A stretch of 6,067 nt of DNA, taken from assembly GCA_964406945.1 (NCBI GenBank), contig CAYOTO010000081.1:1-6067 (forward strand), in the 5' to 3' direction. Shown here in pieces: positions 1 through 6,067 of the stretch. A model generated the notes under the pieces. It had not been told where the DNA came from. It searched no databases and was given only the letters and a program-made list of their open reading frames with translations. The translations under genes and the position numbers were made by a program. The stretch's first letter is position 1. The number at the start of each line of letters is the position of its first letter. This stretch comes from UBA2266 sp964406945 (GTDB lineage Bacteria > Planctomycetota > Phycisphaerae > Sedimentisphaerales > Anaerobacaceae).

Positions 1-67
1 TGTCAGAAGTATTAAGAATCTTTGCATATTGAGCAAGTTCGGGCGGTAAATCTAATTCGACGGTCAG
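1..67 (-). CDS. Possible small antitoxin-like protein, 5' end only, CTG start
   Basis: This is a partial reading frame running off the left edge, 22 codons visible. With a CTG start at 67-65 it begins MTVELDLPPELAQ and continues to an ILNTSD segment. That is a short beta strand followed by a proline-capped helix, the look of small antitoxin N-termini such as the UPF0175 or ribbon-helix-helix types. The frame is open upstream only to a TGA at 109-107, and no ATG, GTG or TTG lies between. If the gene is intact, CTG is therefore the best start, helped by a GAAGGG purine run just before it. It lies downstream of the DUF4416 gene in the same direction, beyond a hairpin. The alternative is a decayed or chance frame. 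The family assignment is only a resemblance over about 20 residues. Confidence 0.3.
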   Translation of the reverse strand, partial: MTVELDLPPELAQYAKILNTSD

Positions 68-108
68 ATGCCCTTCGACAGAGTTAAGACATGACTTTCG
101 CTTAGCTC

Positions 109-135
109 AGCATGGCAGGGCGGACGCCACATGCT
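109..135 (-). terminator. Hairpin directly after the DUF4416 gene
   Basis: The arms AGCATG (109-114) and CATGCT (130-135) enclose an inner GGCG (119-122) / CGCC (125-128) stem. The hairpin starts one base beyond the tandem stop codons (TAA TAA, 141-136) of the DUF4416 gene. On the minus strand no U-run follows, so it would be an atypical intrinsic terminator or a 3'-end stabiliser. Read on the plus strand it is followed by TTTATT, which is closer to a classical terminator, but no plus-strand gene is visible to its left. Confidence 0.4.
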
Positions 136-138
136 TTA

Positions 139-684
139 TTACGCGGTGTGGGATTTGAGTTGTTCGAGCAGGCGGCTGCGGACGCGGCAGAAGAAGTCGA
201 AGTAGGACTGTTGGCGGTAGTCGGGGTAGGTGTAGTCGAAGGGTTGCCAGGCGCCTTTGTCGTAGATCAAGGTGACTTCGGCATACATGCGGTCGCCGAT
301 ATAGACTCGGTGGGAGTAGTTCTTGGTAGTTGCGAGTACGAGTTTGGAGGGTTCGATTATGCCGGGGTCGAGATTGACCGGTCGCGGTACGGGGCGGCCG
401 AGTGAGGCGGCGAGATGCTGTTCGAGTTTGTTTGTGGTGTGCTTGATTGTGGCCAGTTCGCCGGGGTCGATGAGGTCTTCGAAGCTGACGAATTGGCGGA
501 GGATGTCCGGGCCGGTCTGGGGTTTGTAGTAGCTCGTCTGATCGAACGGCCAGGTTTCGCTGATAAGGTCGATGCGGCCCAGTACTTCTGCGAGCAGGTC
601 CGCGGCGGCGGCCAGGCATGGGGCGTCGGCGGCGAGGATGCCGGTGATGAGTTTGACGGGTTTTGGGGGTTTAGATTCCCACAT
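139..684 (-). CDS. DUF4416 family protein
   Basis: A 181-residue protein of the uncharacterised DUF4416 family, of normal length for it. Family-like blocks in order are KPVKLITG near residues 8-15, a helical LLAEVLGRID segment at 30-39, PFDQTSYYKPQTG at 46-58, RQFVSFEDLIDP at 63-74, IKHTTNKLE at 80-88, NLDPG at 104-108, KLVLATTKNYSHRVYI at 114-129, YAEVTLIYDKG at 134-144 and FDYTYPDYR at 149-157. There is no signal peptide or membrane segment, so it is probably cytoplasmic. The biochemical role is unknown, and I infer none. It is the last gene of the leftward group, 127 bases after the isomerase-like gene, and ends in two tandem TAA stops. The ATG has only a weak GAG upstream instead of a good Shine-Dalgarno. 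The start is supported by the family N-terminus lying immediately after it. Confidence 0.85.
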   Translation of the reverse strand: MWESKPPKPVKLITGILAADAPCLAAAADLLAEVLGRIDLISETWPFDQTSYYKPQTGPDILRQFVSFEDLIDPGELATIKHTTNKLEQHLAASLGRPVPRPVNLDPGIIEPSKLVLATTKNYSHRVYIGDRMYAEVTLIYDKGAWQPFDYTYPDYRQQSYFDFFCRVRSRLLEQLKSHTA

Positions 685-687
685 TTG

Positions 688-737
688 TGCTCGTATTTAG
701 TCTTTATTGCGTTGCGTATTTCTGTTGCTTTGTGCGT
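688..737 (-). repeat. Dispersed heptamer units before the DUF4416 gene
   Basis: Plus-strand units ATTGCGT (706-712) and TGTGCGT (731-737) are exact copies of units in the tandem array at 1686-1720. Partial or degenerate units lie at 688-694 (TGCTCGT) and 713-717 (TGCGT). Read on the minus strand this gives scattered ACGCAAT/ACGCACA motifs just before the DUF4416 start codon. The units are broken up by unrelated bases, as expected of a decayed array. Confidence 0.45.
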
Positions 738-760
738 ATCGGGTATCGCATACAGGGATA

Positions 761-786
761 GCGGTGCACCGGGTGGGGTGCACCGC
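761..786 (-). terminator. Perfect 10-bp hairpin after the isomerase-like gene
   Basis: GCGGTGCACC (761-770) and GGTGCACCGC (777-786) form a perfect 10-bp stem with a 6-base loop, beginning 13 bases beyond the TAA stop of the upstream minus-strand gene. Its position and stability fit a transcription terminator or 3'-end barrier. On the minus strand it is followed by TATCCCTG and not by a U-run. Each arm also contains the 8-bp palindrome GGTGCACC, so a double-stranded protein-binding site is an alternative. Confidence 0.5.
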
Positions 787-799
787 CGCTGTTTTACGG

Positions 800-1672
<873 letters not shown>

Positions 1673-1678
1673 TGTTTT

Positions 1679-1684
1679 CTCCTT
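1679..1684 (-). promoter_or_regulatory. Shine-Dalgarno of the isomerase-like gene
   Basis: AAGGAG on the minus strand, six bases before the ATG at 1672. It is the only strong ribosome binding site among the three leftward genes and it fixes that start codon, which also places the Tat motif at the expected distance from the N-terminus. Confidence 0.75.
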
Positions 1685-1685
1685 T

Positions 1686-1720
1686 TATTCGTATTGCGTT
1701 GTGCGTCTTGCGTTTTGCGT
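1686..1720 (-). repeat. Five-unit tandem heptamer array
   Basis: Five contiguous 7-base units, read on the plus strand as TATTCGT, ATTGCGT, TGTGCGT, CTTGCGT and TTTGCGT; on the minus strand this is ACGCAAN with ACGAATA as last unit. The period is exact over 35 bases. It fills half of the gap between proS and the isomerase-like gene and ends just before the AAGGAG site, so it lies in the 5' leader or read-through mRNA. Related units stand before the two other leftward genes. Confidence 0.75.
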
Positions 1721-1742
1721 TGGTGTAGTAGTTTTGGAGGTT

Positions 1743-3476
1743 CTATTCCGATATTTCGTTTTTGAGCATTTGGACTAATTCTTTTGCTTTGGCGGGGGCG
1801 TTCTGGACGGGGATCTTCTGGCTCTCAGAATCGCGGCGAAGTTTTATTTCGACGTTTCCATCGGCGAGGGAGCGTTTTCCTACGGTTATTCTGATGGGTA
1901 TTCCGATTAGGTCGGCGTCGTTGAACTTTACGCCGCCGCGGGCTGGGCGATCGTCGAGCAGGGCGTCCACTCCGGCGTTCATGAGTTCGTCGTAGATTTT
2001 CTCGGCGGCGTCGGCGACTTGCTCGTCGTTCTGGTTGACGGAGGTTATGAGTACTTCATAGGGGGCGATGGTTATGGGCCAGATGATGCCGTTGTCGTCG
2101 TTGTTGAGTTCGACGGCCGAGGCCATGATTCGGTTGGTTCCGATGCCGTAGCAGCCCATCAGGCAGGGCTGTTCCTTTCCGTCGGCATCAAGGAAGGTCG
2201 CGCCGAGTCGAGTGCTGTATTTCGTGCCGAGTTTGAAGACCTGGCCTACTTCGATACCTTTTTTGAAGAGCAGGGGTTTGCCCCTGTAGGTGTCGCCTTC
2301 GACGGGGAAGCGGAGGTCGAGGATTTCGGCGTCGTCGAGATTGAAGTCGCGGCCCGGGACCACGTTGACTGTGTGGTAATCGGTTTTGTTAGCGCCTGTT
2401 ATCCAGACGGGCATTGCAGCGACGGCGTGGTCTACGAATATTCTATCGACTTTGTCAGCCAGGCCTACGGGGCCGGCAAAGCCTACGTTTGCGCCGGTCA
2501 CTTTTGCGATGGCGGCTTCGTCGGCGAGTTCAAAGCTTTGGCCTTCCAGGGGGGGGCGAAGTTTTTCCTCATTGACGTCGTGGTCGCCACGAACCAGGGC
2601 CACGATGATCTTATCCCCAGCGGAGTAAATGAGTGTTTTTACCATCTGTTGGGGCTTTGTCTTTAGAAAGTCGCAGACGGCGTCTATGGAGCCTGCTTTG
2701 GGCGTGTGGACGTCTTCGGCGGGTGGGGCGTCGCTTGCGGGCTGGGCTTTGGGCAGGGGGTCGACGGCGGCGCGTTCGAGATTGGCGGCGTAGGAGTTGT
2801 CGGCGGTGTAGACGATTGTGTCCTCGCCGGACTCGCAGGGGATGGTGAACTGGTGTGAGCCGGAACCTCCCATTTCGCCGGACTCGGCTTCGACGACGAC
2901 GTAATCGAGGCCGCAGGATTGGAAGATGCGGCAGTAAGCGTCGTACATTTTCATGTAGGATTCGTGAAGCATTTCGGGGTTGGCGTCGAAGGAGTAGGCG
3001 TCCTTCATGATGAATTCGCGGGAGCGGATTGCTCCGAACCGGGGGCGAAATTCATCGCGGAATTTTGGGCTGATCTGGTAGAGGTTGATGGGGAGCTGTT
3101 TGTAGGATTTGATTTCGCCGGCTGCGATGAAGGTGAATACTTCTTCGGCGGTGGGGCCGAGCACGTGGTTTCGGCCGTGGCGGTCGATCAGGTGAAACAT
3201 GGTGGGGCCGTAGTCGGCGCTTCTGCCGGTCTGATCCCAGAGTTCTTCGGGCTGCATTGAGGGGACGACAATCTCGAGTGCTCCGGCGCGGTCCATTTCG
3301 CGGCGTACAATGGCGATGATTTTGAGCATAATTCGCCAGCCGAGGGGCAGGTACGCGTAGGTGCCGCTTGCAATTCGGCGGATGAGTCCGGCGCGGATCA
3401 TGAGCTTATGGCTGGGGATCTCGGCGTCGGACGGTACTTCTTTTACGGTCGGGATGAAAGTTTGTGAATATCTCAT
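1743..3476 (-). CDS. proS: Prolyl-tRNA synthetase, bacterial type with editing domain
   Basis: A 577-residue class II aminoacyl-tRNA synthetase that charges tRNA-Pro with proline in the cytoplasm; full length for the bacterial form. The N-terminal catalytic part has motif 1 around residues 39-76 (GTYAYLPLGWR through VPSMQP), the proline-binding PTAEE at 108-112, motif 2 FRDEFRPRFG at 139-148 and the IMKDAYSF block at 156-163. The inserted editing (INS, YbaK-like) domain spans about 225-390, with MVKTL including K280, equivalent to the conserved editing lysine of the E. coli enzyme, and VRGDHDVNE at 295-303. Motif 3 is GCYGIGTNR at 441-449. The anticodon-binding domain runs from about 470 to the end, with LLDDRPARGGVKFNDADLIG at 506-525. 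It is the first gene of the leftward group and ends in TAG with no hairpin before the next gene. Upstream there is only a weak GAG three bases from the ATG. Confidence 0.98.
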   Translation of the reverse strand: MRYSQTFIPTVKEVPSDAEIPSHKLMIRAGLIRRIASGTYAYLPLGWRIMLKIIAIVRREMDRAGALEIVVPSMQPEELWDQTGRSADYGPTMFHLIDRHGRNHVLGPTAEEVFTFIAAGEIKSYKQLPINLYQISPKFRDEFRPRFGAIRSREFIMKDAYSFDANPEMLHESYMKMYDAYCRIFQSCGLDYVVVEAESGEMGGSGSHQFTIPCESGEDTIVYTADNSYAANLERAAVDPLPKAQPASDAPPAEDVHTPKAGSIDAVCDFLKTKPQQMVKTLIYSAGDKIIVALVRGDHDVNEEKLRPPLEGQSFELADEAAIAKVTGANVGFAGPVGLADKVDRIFVDHAVAAMPVWITGANKTDYHTVNVVPGRDFNLDDAEILDLRFPVEGDTYRGKPLLFKKGIEVGQVFKLGTKYSTRLGATFLDADGKEQPCLMGCYGIGTNRIMASAVELNNDDNGIIWPITIAPYEVLITSVNQNDEQVADAAEKIYDELMNAGVDALLDDRPARGGVKFNDADLIGIPIRITVGKRSLADGNVEIKLRRDSESQKIPVQNAPAKAKELVQMLKNEISE

Positions 3477-3477
3477 T

Positions 3478-3508
3478 GTCTCGTCGTTCGTATTTATTCG
3501 TTATGCGT
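3478..3508 (-). repeat. Heptamer array before proS
   Basis: Plus-strand units GTCTCGT (3478-3484), CGTTCGT (3485-3491), TATTCGT (3495-3501) and TATGCGT (3502-3508), with a three-base ATT insert after the second. TATTCGT is identical to a unit in the array at 1686-1720. On the minus strand the array abuts the proS start codon and supplies the only purine-rich bases (ACGAG) before it. Confidence 0.55.
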
Positions 3509-3515
3509 ATTTGAT

Positions 3516-3528
3516 TCGCCTTCGGCGA
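3516..3528 (-). other. Small hairpin in the proS leader
   Basis: TCGCC (3516-3520) and GGCGA (3524-3528) form a 5-bp stem with a 3-base loop, about 40 bases before the proS ATG in the predicted leader. It is too small and too far from a U-run to be called a terminator. No T-box features are visible. Confidence 0.3.
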
Positions 3529-3626
3529 CAGTATTTCTAATTCGAGGCCCGGGCGTAGAGGTTCGGATATATCCCTTTGCTGTGGAAAAGGATGCTGTCC
3601 GCTGTTTTCAGGGGCCCAAAAGAGTG

Positions 3627-3655
3627 TTTATAGTGGAAAATGGGGATGTGGGCAA
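3627..3655 (-). promoter_or_regulatory. Predicted sigma-70-type promoter of proS
   Basis: On the minus strand TTGCCC (3655-3650; 4 of 6 to consensus) and TATAAA (3632-3627; 5 of 6) are separated by exactly 17 bases. Transcription would start near 3620, giving a leader of about 144 bases before the proS ATG. It stands back to back with the rightward promoter at 3678-3706. Assignment rests on consensus match and position only. Confidence 0.55.
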
Positions 3656-3677
3656 GGGTAAAAGAGAGGGTGGGGCG

Positions 3678-3706
3678 TTGACATTGGGGCTGTTGTGGGG
3701 GATACT
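3678..3706 (+). promoter_or_regulatory. Predicted sigma-70-type promoter of the DUF1080 gene
   Basis: A perfect TTGACA (3678-3683), a 17-base spacer and GATACT (3701-3706; 4 of 6 to TATAAT). Transcription would start near 3713, leaving a leader of about 32 bases before the ATG at 3745. Only 22 bases separate its -35 from that of the divergent proS promoter. Confidence 0.6.
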
Positions 3707-3735
3707 GGATGCGTATTTGTGGTCTGTATTGTTCC

Positions 3736-3742
3736 GGAGGTG
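3736..3742 (+). promoter_or_regulatory. Shine-Dalgarno fixing the DUF1080 gene start
   Basis: GGAGGTG lies immediately before the ATG at 3745. It selects this start over the in-frame ATG 36 bases upstream at 3709, which lies inside the predicted transcription start region and would put extra residues before the lipoprotein signal. Confidence 0.75.
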
Positions 3743-3744
3743 CT

Positions 3745-4413
3745 ATGAAATCATTGTTTTTGTCGGTTATGGTGTTTGCGGCTTGCATTTTTGTGGGTGG
3801 ATGTTTCGAGCAGCAGGGGGGTAAGGGTGGTCTGACATCGCTGGAGACGGGGTTCTGGGAGTTTTACGGCGAGGATTCGGAGGCCGATGCGCCGGATGTG
3901 TGGCGGGTCGAGGATGGGGTGCTGGTCTGTAAGGGGCTGCCGAGGGGATATTTGTATTCGAAGGAGCAGTTCGAAGATTTCGTATTGAAGCTGGAATGGC
4001 GATGGCCCGAGGGTGAGGAGCCGGGTAACGGGGGTGTGCTGATTCGGATGGTGGGTGAGCACAAGATATGGCCGAAGAGTCTGGAGGCCCAGTTGAATGC
4101 CGGCGGTGCGGGGGATTTCTGGGGGCTGGACGGTTATGAGCTGGACGGGCCGGAGAATCGGACCAATTCGGTCGACCACGAGCGGTTCGGCAGGCTTACG
4201 AATATCAAAAGAGCCAAAGATATGGAGAAACCGGCGGGGCAGTGGAACTCGTACGAGATTATCAGCGAGGGCGAGGTTGTTACGCTGGTTATCAACGGCG
4301 AGCAGGTGAACAGGGCGACGGGGTGTAAGCCGGTGCGGGGCAGGATATGCCTGACGGCGGAGGGAGATGAGATTCATTTTCGCAATATCAAGCTTATGCC
4401 GGTCGGGGAGTAA
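3745..4413 (+). CDS. DUF1080 (3-keto-disaccharide hydrolase domain) lipoprotein
   Basis: A 222-residue exported protein with one DUF1080 domain (PF06439), a concanavalin-like beta-sandwich found in many planctomycete and Bacteroidetes carbohydrate-acting proteins. Residues 1-20 form a lipoprotein signal: MKSLFLSV, a hydrophobic core, then FVGGC with C20 as the likely lipidated cysteine. A short QQGGKGG linker follows. The domain shows VWRVEDGVLVCKG (52-64), GYLYSKEQFEDFVLKLEWRW (68-87), GNGGVLIRM (94-102), IWPKSLEAQL (108-117), QWNSYEI (166-172), VTLVINGEQVN (179-189) and the closing GDEIHFRNIKLMP (207-219). The substrate cannot be read from the sequence; the family name reflects hydrolysis of 3-keto sugars in some members. 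It is a single gene with its own promoter and no plus-strand neighbour within 460 bases. The lipobox has Val at -3 rather than Leu, which is acceptable. Confidence 0.9.
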   Translation: MKSLFLSVMVFAACIFVGGCFEQQGGKGGLTSLETGFWEFYGEDSEADAPDVWRVEDGVLVCKGLPRGYLYSKEQFEDFVLKLEWRWPEGEEPGNGGVLIRMVGEHKIWPKSLEAQLNAGGAGDFWGLDGYELDGPENRTNSVDHERFGRLTNIKRAKDMEKPAGQWNSYEIISEGEVVTLVINGEQVNRATGCKPVRGRICLTAEGDEIHFRNIKLMPVGE

Positions 4414-4875
4414 CAGGGCGGCGCAGCTTCTTGATTAAGTACCGACCAGGTTCGAAGGGGAGATGGCGGGTGGTGGCTGGATGCAGTTTGGCAGGCTCAG
4501 GAACGGTTCTTTGCGTTCGATAGGCAGGTCAATAGCTGCATGGCGGCCCGAGGTATGGGGGCTGCCGGTTCTTCTCGGGTCTATTGGGAAGTATTGGTTG
4601 CGGGGATGGGGCATGGGGGCTATAGTGGGGCCGCCGGGGTAAGACCGGCTATAAACAAGAAACGAAAACTCAAACTGAAAGTCAGTGGAATTGCCCTTGG
4701 ACGGCGTTTTTTTGAGGCGGTCTTCGGCTGTTGTTATGCATGTGCAGGCGGCACTGCAGCATTGTCGGGGTATCTTGGCTGAGAATCTTATTCGATAGCC
4801 GGATGCTTAGCTTCGTTCGGCATGTGTTGCTGCAATGGTCCGCTGCGCTTTTCTGCGTTATTTTTGGAGAATTTG
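4414..4875. other. 462-base intergenic region without a supportable gene
   Basis: No frame here has both a ribosome binding site and a protein-like composition. Visible structure: GGTCGG (4401-4406) and CCGACC (4442-4447) form a spaced inverted repeat across the DUF1080 stop codon. TATAG (4621-4625) and CCGG (4634-4637) pair with the adjacent CCGG and CTATA at 4645-4653. An A-rich, T-poor stretch follows at 4651-4680, and a run of seven T lies at 4707-4713 without a good stem before it. A bulged stem pairs ATGC (4736-4739) and TGCAG (4743-4747) with CTGCAGCAT (4754-4762). A weak promoter-like pair for the next gene is TTGTCG (4762-4767) and TCTTAT (4786-4791) with an 18-base spacer. A structured leader or small RNA is possible but not shown. 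Confidence 0.5.
4866..4870 (+). promoter_or_regulatory. Shine-Dalgarno fixing the exoribonuclease start
   Basis: GGAGA lies five bases before the ATG at 4876. This start is preferred over the in-frame ATG at 4822, whose extra 18 residues (beginning MCCCNGPLRF) do not look like this family and have no ribosome binding site. Confidence 0.75.
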
Positions 4876-5841
4876 ATGGCTCGTCGATTTATTAGTGAAC
4901 TCGGTCCCGCTGAAACTATTGATGACGTTTTTATGGTTCGCAATCCTATTCTGCGGAGCACCACACGGGGGGATTTATATATTGCGATGTATCTGATGGA
5001 CCGGACGGGTCAGGTTAACGGGCGGATGTGGCAGGCGACGGAGAATGTTTACAATTCGCTGCCGCAGCCGGGGTTCGTGAAGGTCCAAGGAAGGAGCGAG
5101 GTCTATCAGAATAAGCTGCAGATTGTGGTTAACAGTATCTGCCCGATAGACGCAGATAAGGTGGCGCTGGAGGATTTCCTGGCGCGGACGGATAAGGATC
5201 AGGCCCAGATGTTCGCGGAGGTCAAGCGGATTCTGAGCGGGATACAGAATACACAGCTAAAGGCGCTGGTGGATGAGTATCTGGCGGATGAGGAATTGAT
5301 GGAGACATTCTGCAACTGTCCGGCGGCGGTTAAGATGCACCATGACTACTTGGGCGGGCTGCTGGAGCATACGCATAACATGCTGCGGGTGACGGCGGTT
5401 ATTACGCCGCTGTATCCGGGTATTCAAACGGATCTTGTGCTGGCGGGGATATTTCTGCACGACATGGGCAAGACCGAGGAGTTGTCTTATGATATGGCGT
5501 TTGCCTATACGGATTCGGGGCAGTTGGTGGGTCATATTTCGCAATCGCTGGTGATGCTCAATCGCAAAGCGGATGCTTTGAGGGCCAAGGGGGTGGAAAT
5601 AAGCCAGGAGACGCTTGATGCTGTGGGGCACATTATTCTGTCGCATCACGGCAGTTACGAGTTCGGTTCGCCGAAGTTGCCGGCCACGCCGGAGGCATTC
5701 GTGGTGACGTATATAGACAATCTGGATGCGAAGGTGAATCAGGTTATGTCGGCAATCGAGAACGAGCCGGGGGATGCGGACTGGACGGTTTGGAAGGGGC
5801 CGCTTCAGACGAGGCTTTACAGGAAGAGGCTGGAAGAGTAG
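4876..5841 (+). CDS. yhaM: YhaM-type 3'-5' exoribonuclease (OB fold plus HD domain)
   Basis: A 321-residue cytoplasmic protein matching the length and layout of Bacillus subtilis YhaM, a metal-dependent 3'-5' exoribonuclease in RNA turnover. Residues about 10-92 form an OB-type nucleic-acid-binding domain, with DLYIAMYLMDRTGQVNGRMW at 33-52 and VKVQGRSEVYQNKLQIVV at 68-85. A linker is followed by the HD phosphohydrolase domain: MHHDYLGGLLEHT at 154-166, LHDMGK with H195 and D196, GHISQS with H220, ILSHHGS with H257 and H258, and the YIDNLDAKVNQ helix at 279-289 with D281. All expected metal-binding His and Asp positions appear intact. It has no plus-strand partner within several hundred bases on its 5' side. 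A hairpin follows the stop. Substrate range (RNA or also single-stranded DNA) cannot be judged from sequence. Confidence 0.92.
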   Translation: MARRFISELGPAETIDDVFMVRNPILRSTTRGDLYIAMYLMDRTGQVNGRMWQATENVYNSLPQPGFVKVQGRSEVYQNKLQIVVNSICPIDADKVALEDFLARTDKDQAQMFAEVKRILSGIQNTQLKALVDEYLADEELMETFCNCPAAVKMHHDYLGGLLEHTHNMLRVTAVITPLYPGIQTDLVLAGIFLHDMGKTEELSYDMAFAYTDSGQLVGHISQSLVMLNRKADALRAKGVEISQETLDAVGHIILSHHGSYEFGSPKLPATPEAFVVTYIDNLDAKVNQVMSAIENEPGDADWTVWKGPLQTRLYRKRLEE

Positions 5842-5847
5842 ACTCTT

Positions 5848-5870
5848 TCCGAGGACACCCGTCTTCTGGA
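5848..5870 (+). terminator. Hairpin after the exoribonuclease gene
   Basis: TCC plus GAGGAC (5848-5856) pair with GTCTTC (5861-5866) and GGA (5868-5870). This gives nine pairs with one G-T wobble, one bulged T at 5867 and an ACCC loop. It begins six bases after the TAG stop. CAAATCG follows rather than a U-run, so it would be an atypical terminator. Confidence 0.35.
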
Positions 5871-5927
5871 CAAATCGCGGCGGATAGAGATTTGCAGGGC
5901 ACATTTTCGGTGCGGAGCCTTGAGAGA

Positions 5928-5941
5928 GAGCAGTCCTGCTC
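5928..5941. other. Short perfect inverted repeat
   Basis: GAGCAG (5928-5933) and CTGCTC (5936-5941) are perfectly complementary with two bases between, or five pairs around a GTCC loop. It lies just upstream of the predicted promoter at 5951. It could be a minor hairpin or a binding site; there is no further support. Confidence 0.3.
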
Positions 5942-5950
5942 AATGGATGG

Positions 5951-5979
5951 TTGACATTCACAGGCGGTCAGGCGAGAAT
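5951..5979 (+). promoter_or_regulatory. Predicted sigma-70-type promoter for the gene entering at the right edge
   Basis: A perfect TTGACA (5951-5956), a 17-base spacer and GAGAAT (5974-5979; 4 of 6). Transcription would start near 5986, about 60 bases before the ATG at 6047. The -35 sits inside the left arm of a 9-bp inverted repeat (5947-5955 with 6017-6025), which suggests control by a bound protein. Confidence 0.5.
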
Positions 5980-6036
5980 GGGGAAGGCTTTGCGGCCCGG
6001 GTCGTAAATGCCCGCAGTCAACCATTCTTATTGCTC

Positions 6037-6043
6037 GAGGTGA
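6037..6043 (+). promoter_or_regulatory. Shine-Dalgarno of the right-edge gene
   Basis: GAGGTGA, a seven-base match to the anti-Shine-Dalgarno, ends three bases before the ATG at 6047. It is the main evidence that a real gene starts here. Confidence 0.65.
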
Positions 6044-6046
6044 ATT

Positions 6047-6067
6047 ATGCGTCGCGTGAGATTTAGT
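6047..6067 (+). CDS. Start of a gene cut by the window end
   Basis: Seven codons, MRRVRFS, following a strong ribosome binding site and a predicted promoter. The residues are too few to name a family. The basic start could be a signal-peptide n-region or an ordinary cytoplasmic start. Having its own promoter suggests it is a separate unit from the exoribonuclease gene 205 bases upstream. Confidence 0.6.

Noticed and set aside
2019..2666. Plus-strand open frame of 215 codons opposite proS
   Set aside because: Antisense shadow of a highly conserved synthetase, no ribosome binding site and no recognisable domain.
3477..3620. Possible T-box or amino-acid riboswitch before proS
   Set aside because: No T-box consensus, no terminator with U-run and only a 5-bp hairpin are present; T-boxes are also not expected in this kind of bacterium.
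3537..3824. Short frames on both strands in the divergent gap
   Set aside because: They overlap the two predicted promoters and the lipoprotein start, and show neither ribosome binding sites nor protein-like composition.
4441..4495. Faint resemblance to the small bacterial SRP RNA (ACCAGGT, CGAAGG, then GGATGCAG and TTTGGCAGG)
   Set aside because: The invariant GGAAGCAGC part of the apical domain is absent and the flanks do not pair into the long helix.
4540..4782. Plus-strand 80-codon frame in the large gap
   Set aside because: No Shine-Dalgarno before its ATG, low-complexity Gly/Ala start, no domain. It crosses the T-run and stem structures seen in the gap.
5257..5961. Minus-strand open frame of 234 codons opposite the exoribonuclease gene
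   Set aside because: Arg, His and Gln-rich shadow of an intact HD-domain gene. No start signals.

Overview
The window looks like chromosomal DNA of a free-living bacterium, most likely a planctomycete of the Phycisphaerae type. This is inferred from gene content: a Tat-exported TIM-barrel sugar isomerase, a DUF1080 lipoprotein and a DUF4416 protein together. No rRNA or other phylogenetic marker is present to settle it. Base composition is moderately GC-rich, and I see no transposase, integrase, tRNA, rRNA or CRISPR array.

Left half (about 1-3476) is read on the minus strand. In transcription order it holds prolyl-tRNA synthetase (proS), an exported hydroxypyruvate-isomerase-like protein and a DUF4416 protein, with gaps of 70 and 127 bases. 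At the left edge lies the start of a possible small antitoxin-like ORF with a CTG start. Strong hairpins follow the isomerase gene and the DUF4416 gene, but neither has a U-tract on the transcribed strand. Each of the three minus-strand genes is preceded by heptamers of an ACGCAAN/ACGAATA family; the array before the isomerase gene is five perfect-period units.

The 268-base gap 3477-3744 is divergent. It holds a sigma-70-like promoter for proS (TTGCCC-17-TATAAA) and one for the rightward lipoprotein gene (TTGACA-17-GATACT), back to back.

Right half is read on the plus strand. A DUF1080 (3-keto-disaccharide hydrolase fold) lipoprotein is followed by a 462-base gap with no supportable gene. 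Next comes a YhaM-type OB-fold/HD 3'-5' exoribonuclease, and then a promoter and strong ribosome binding site for a gene whose first seven codons reach the window end.

The functions are mostly housekeeping: translation and RNA turnover, plus two exported or surface carbohydrate-related proteins that are not next to each other in one operon. I see no convincing new multi-gene system. The most unusual material is intergenic: the heptamer arrays, a paired GGTGCACC palindrome, and a -35 element embedded in a spaced inverted repeat.
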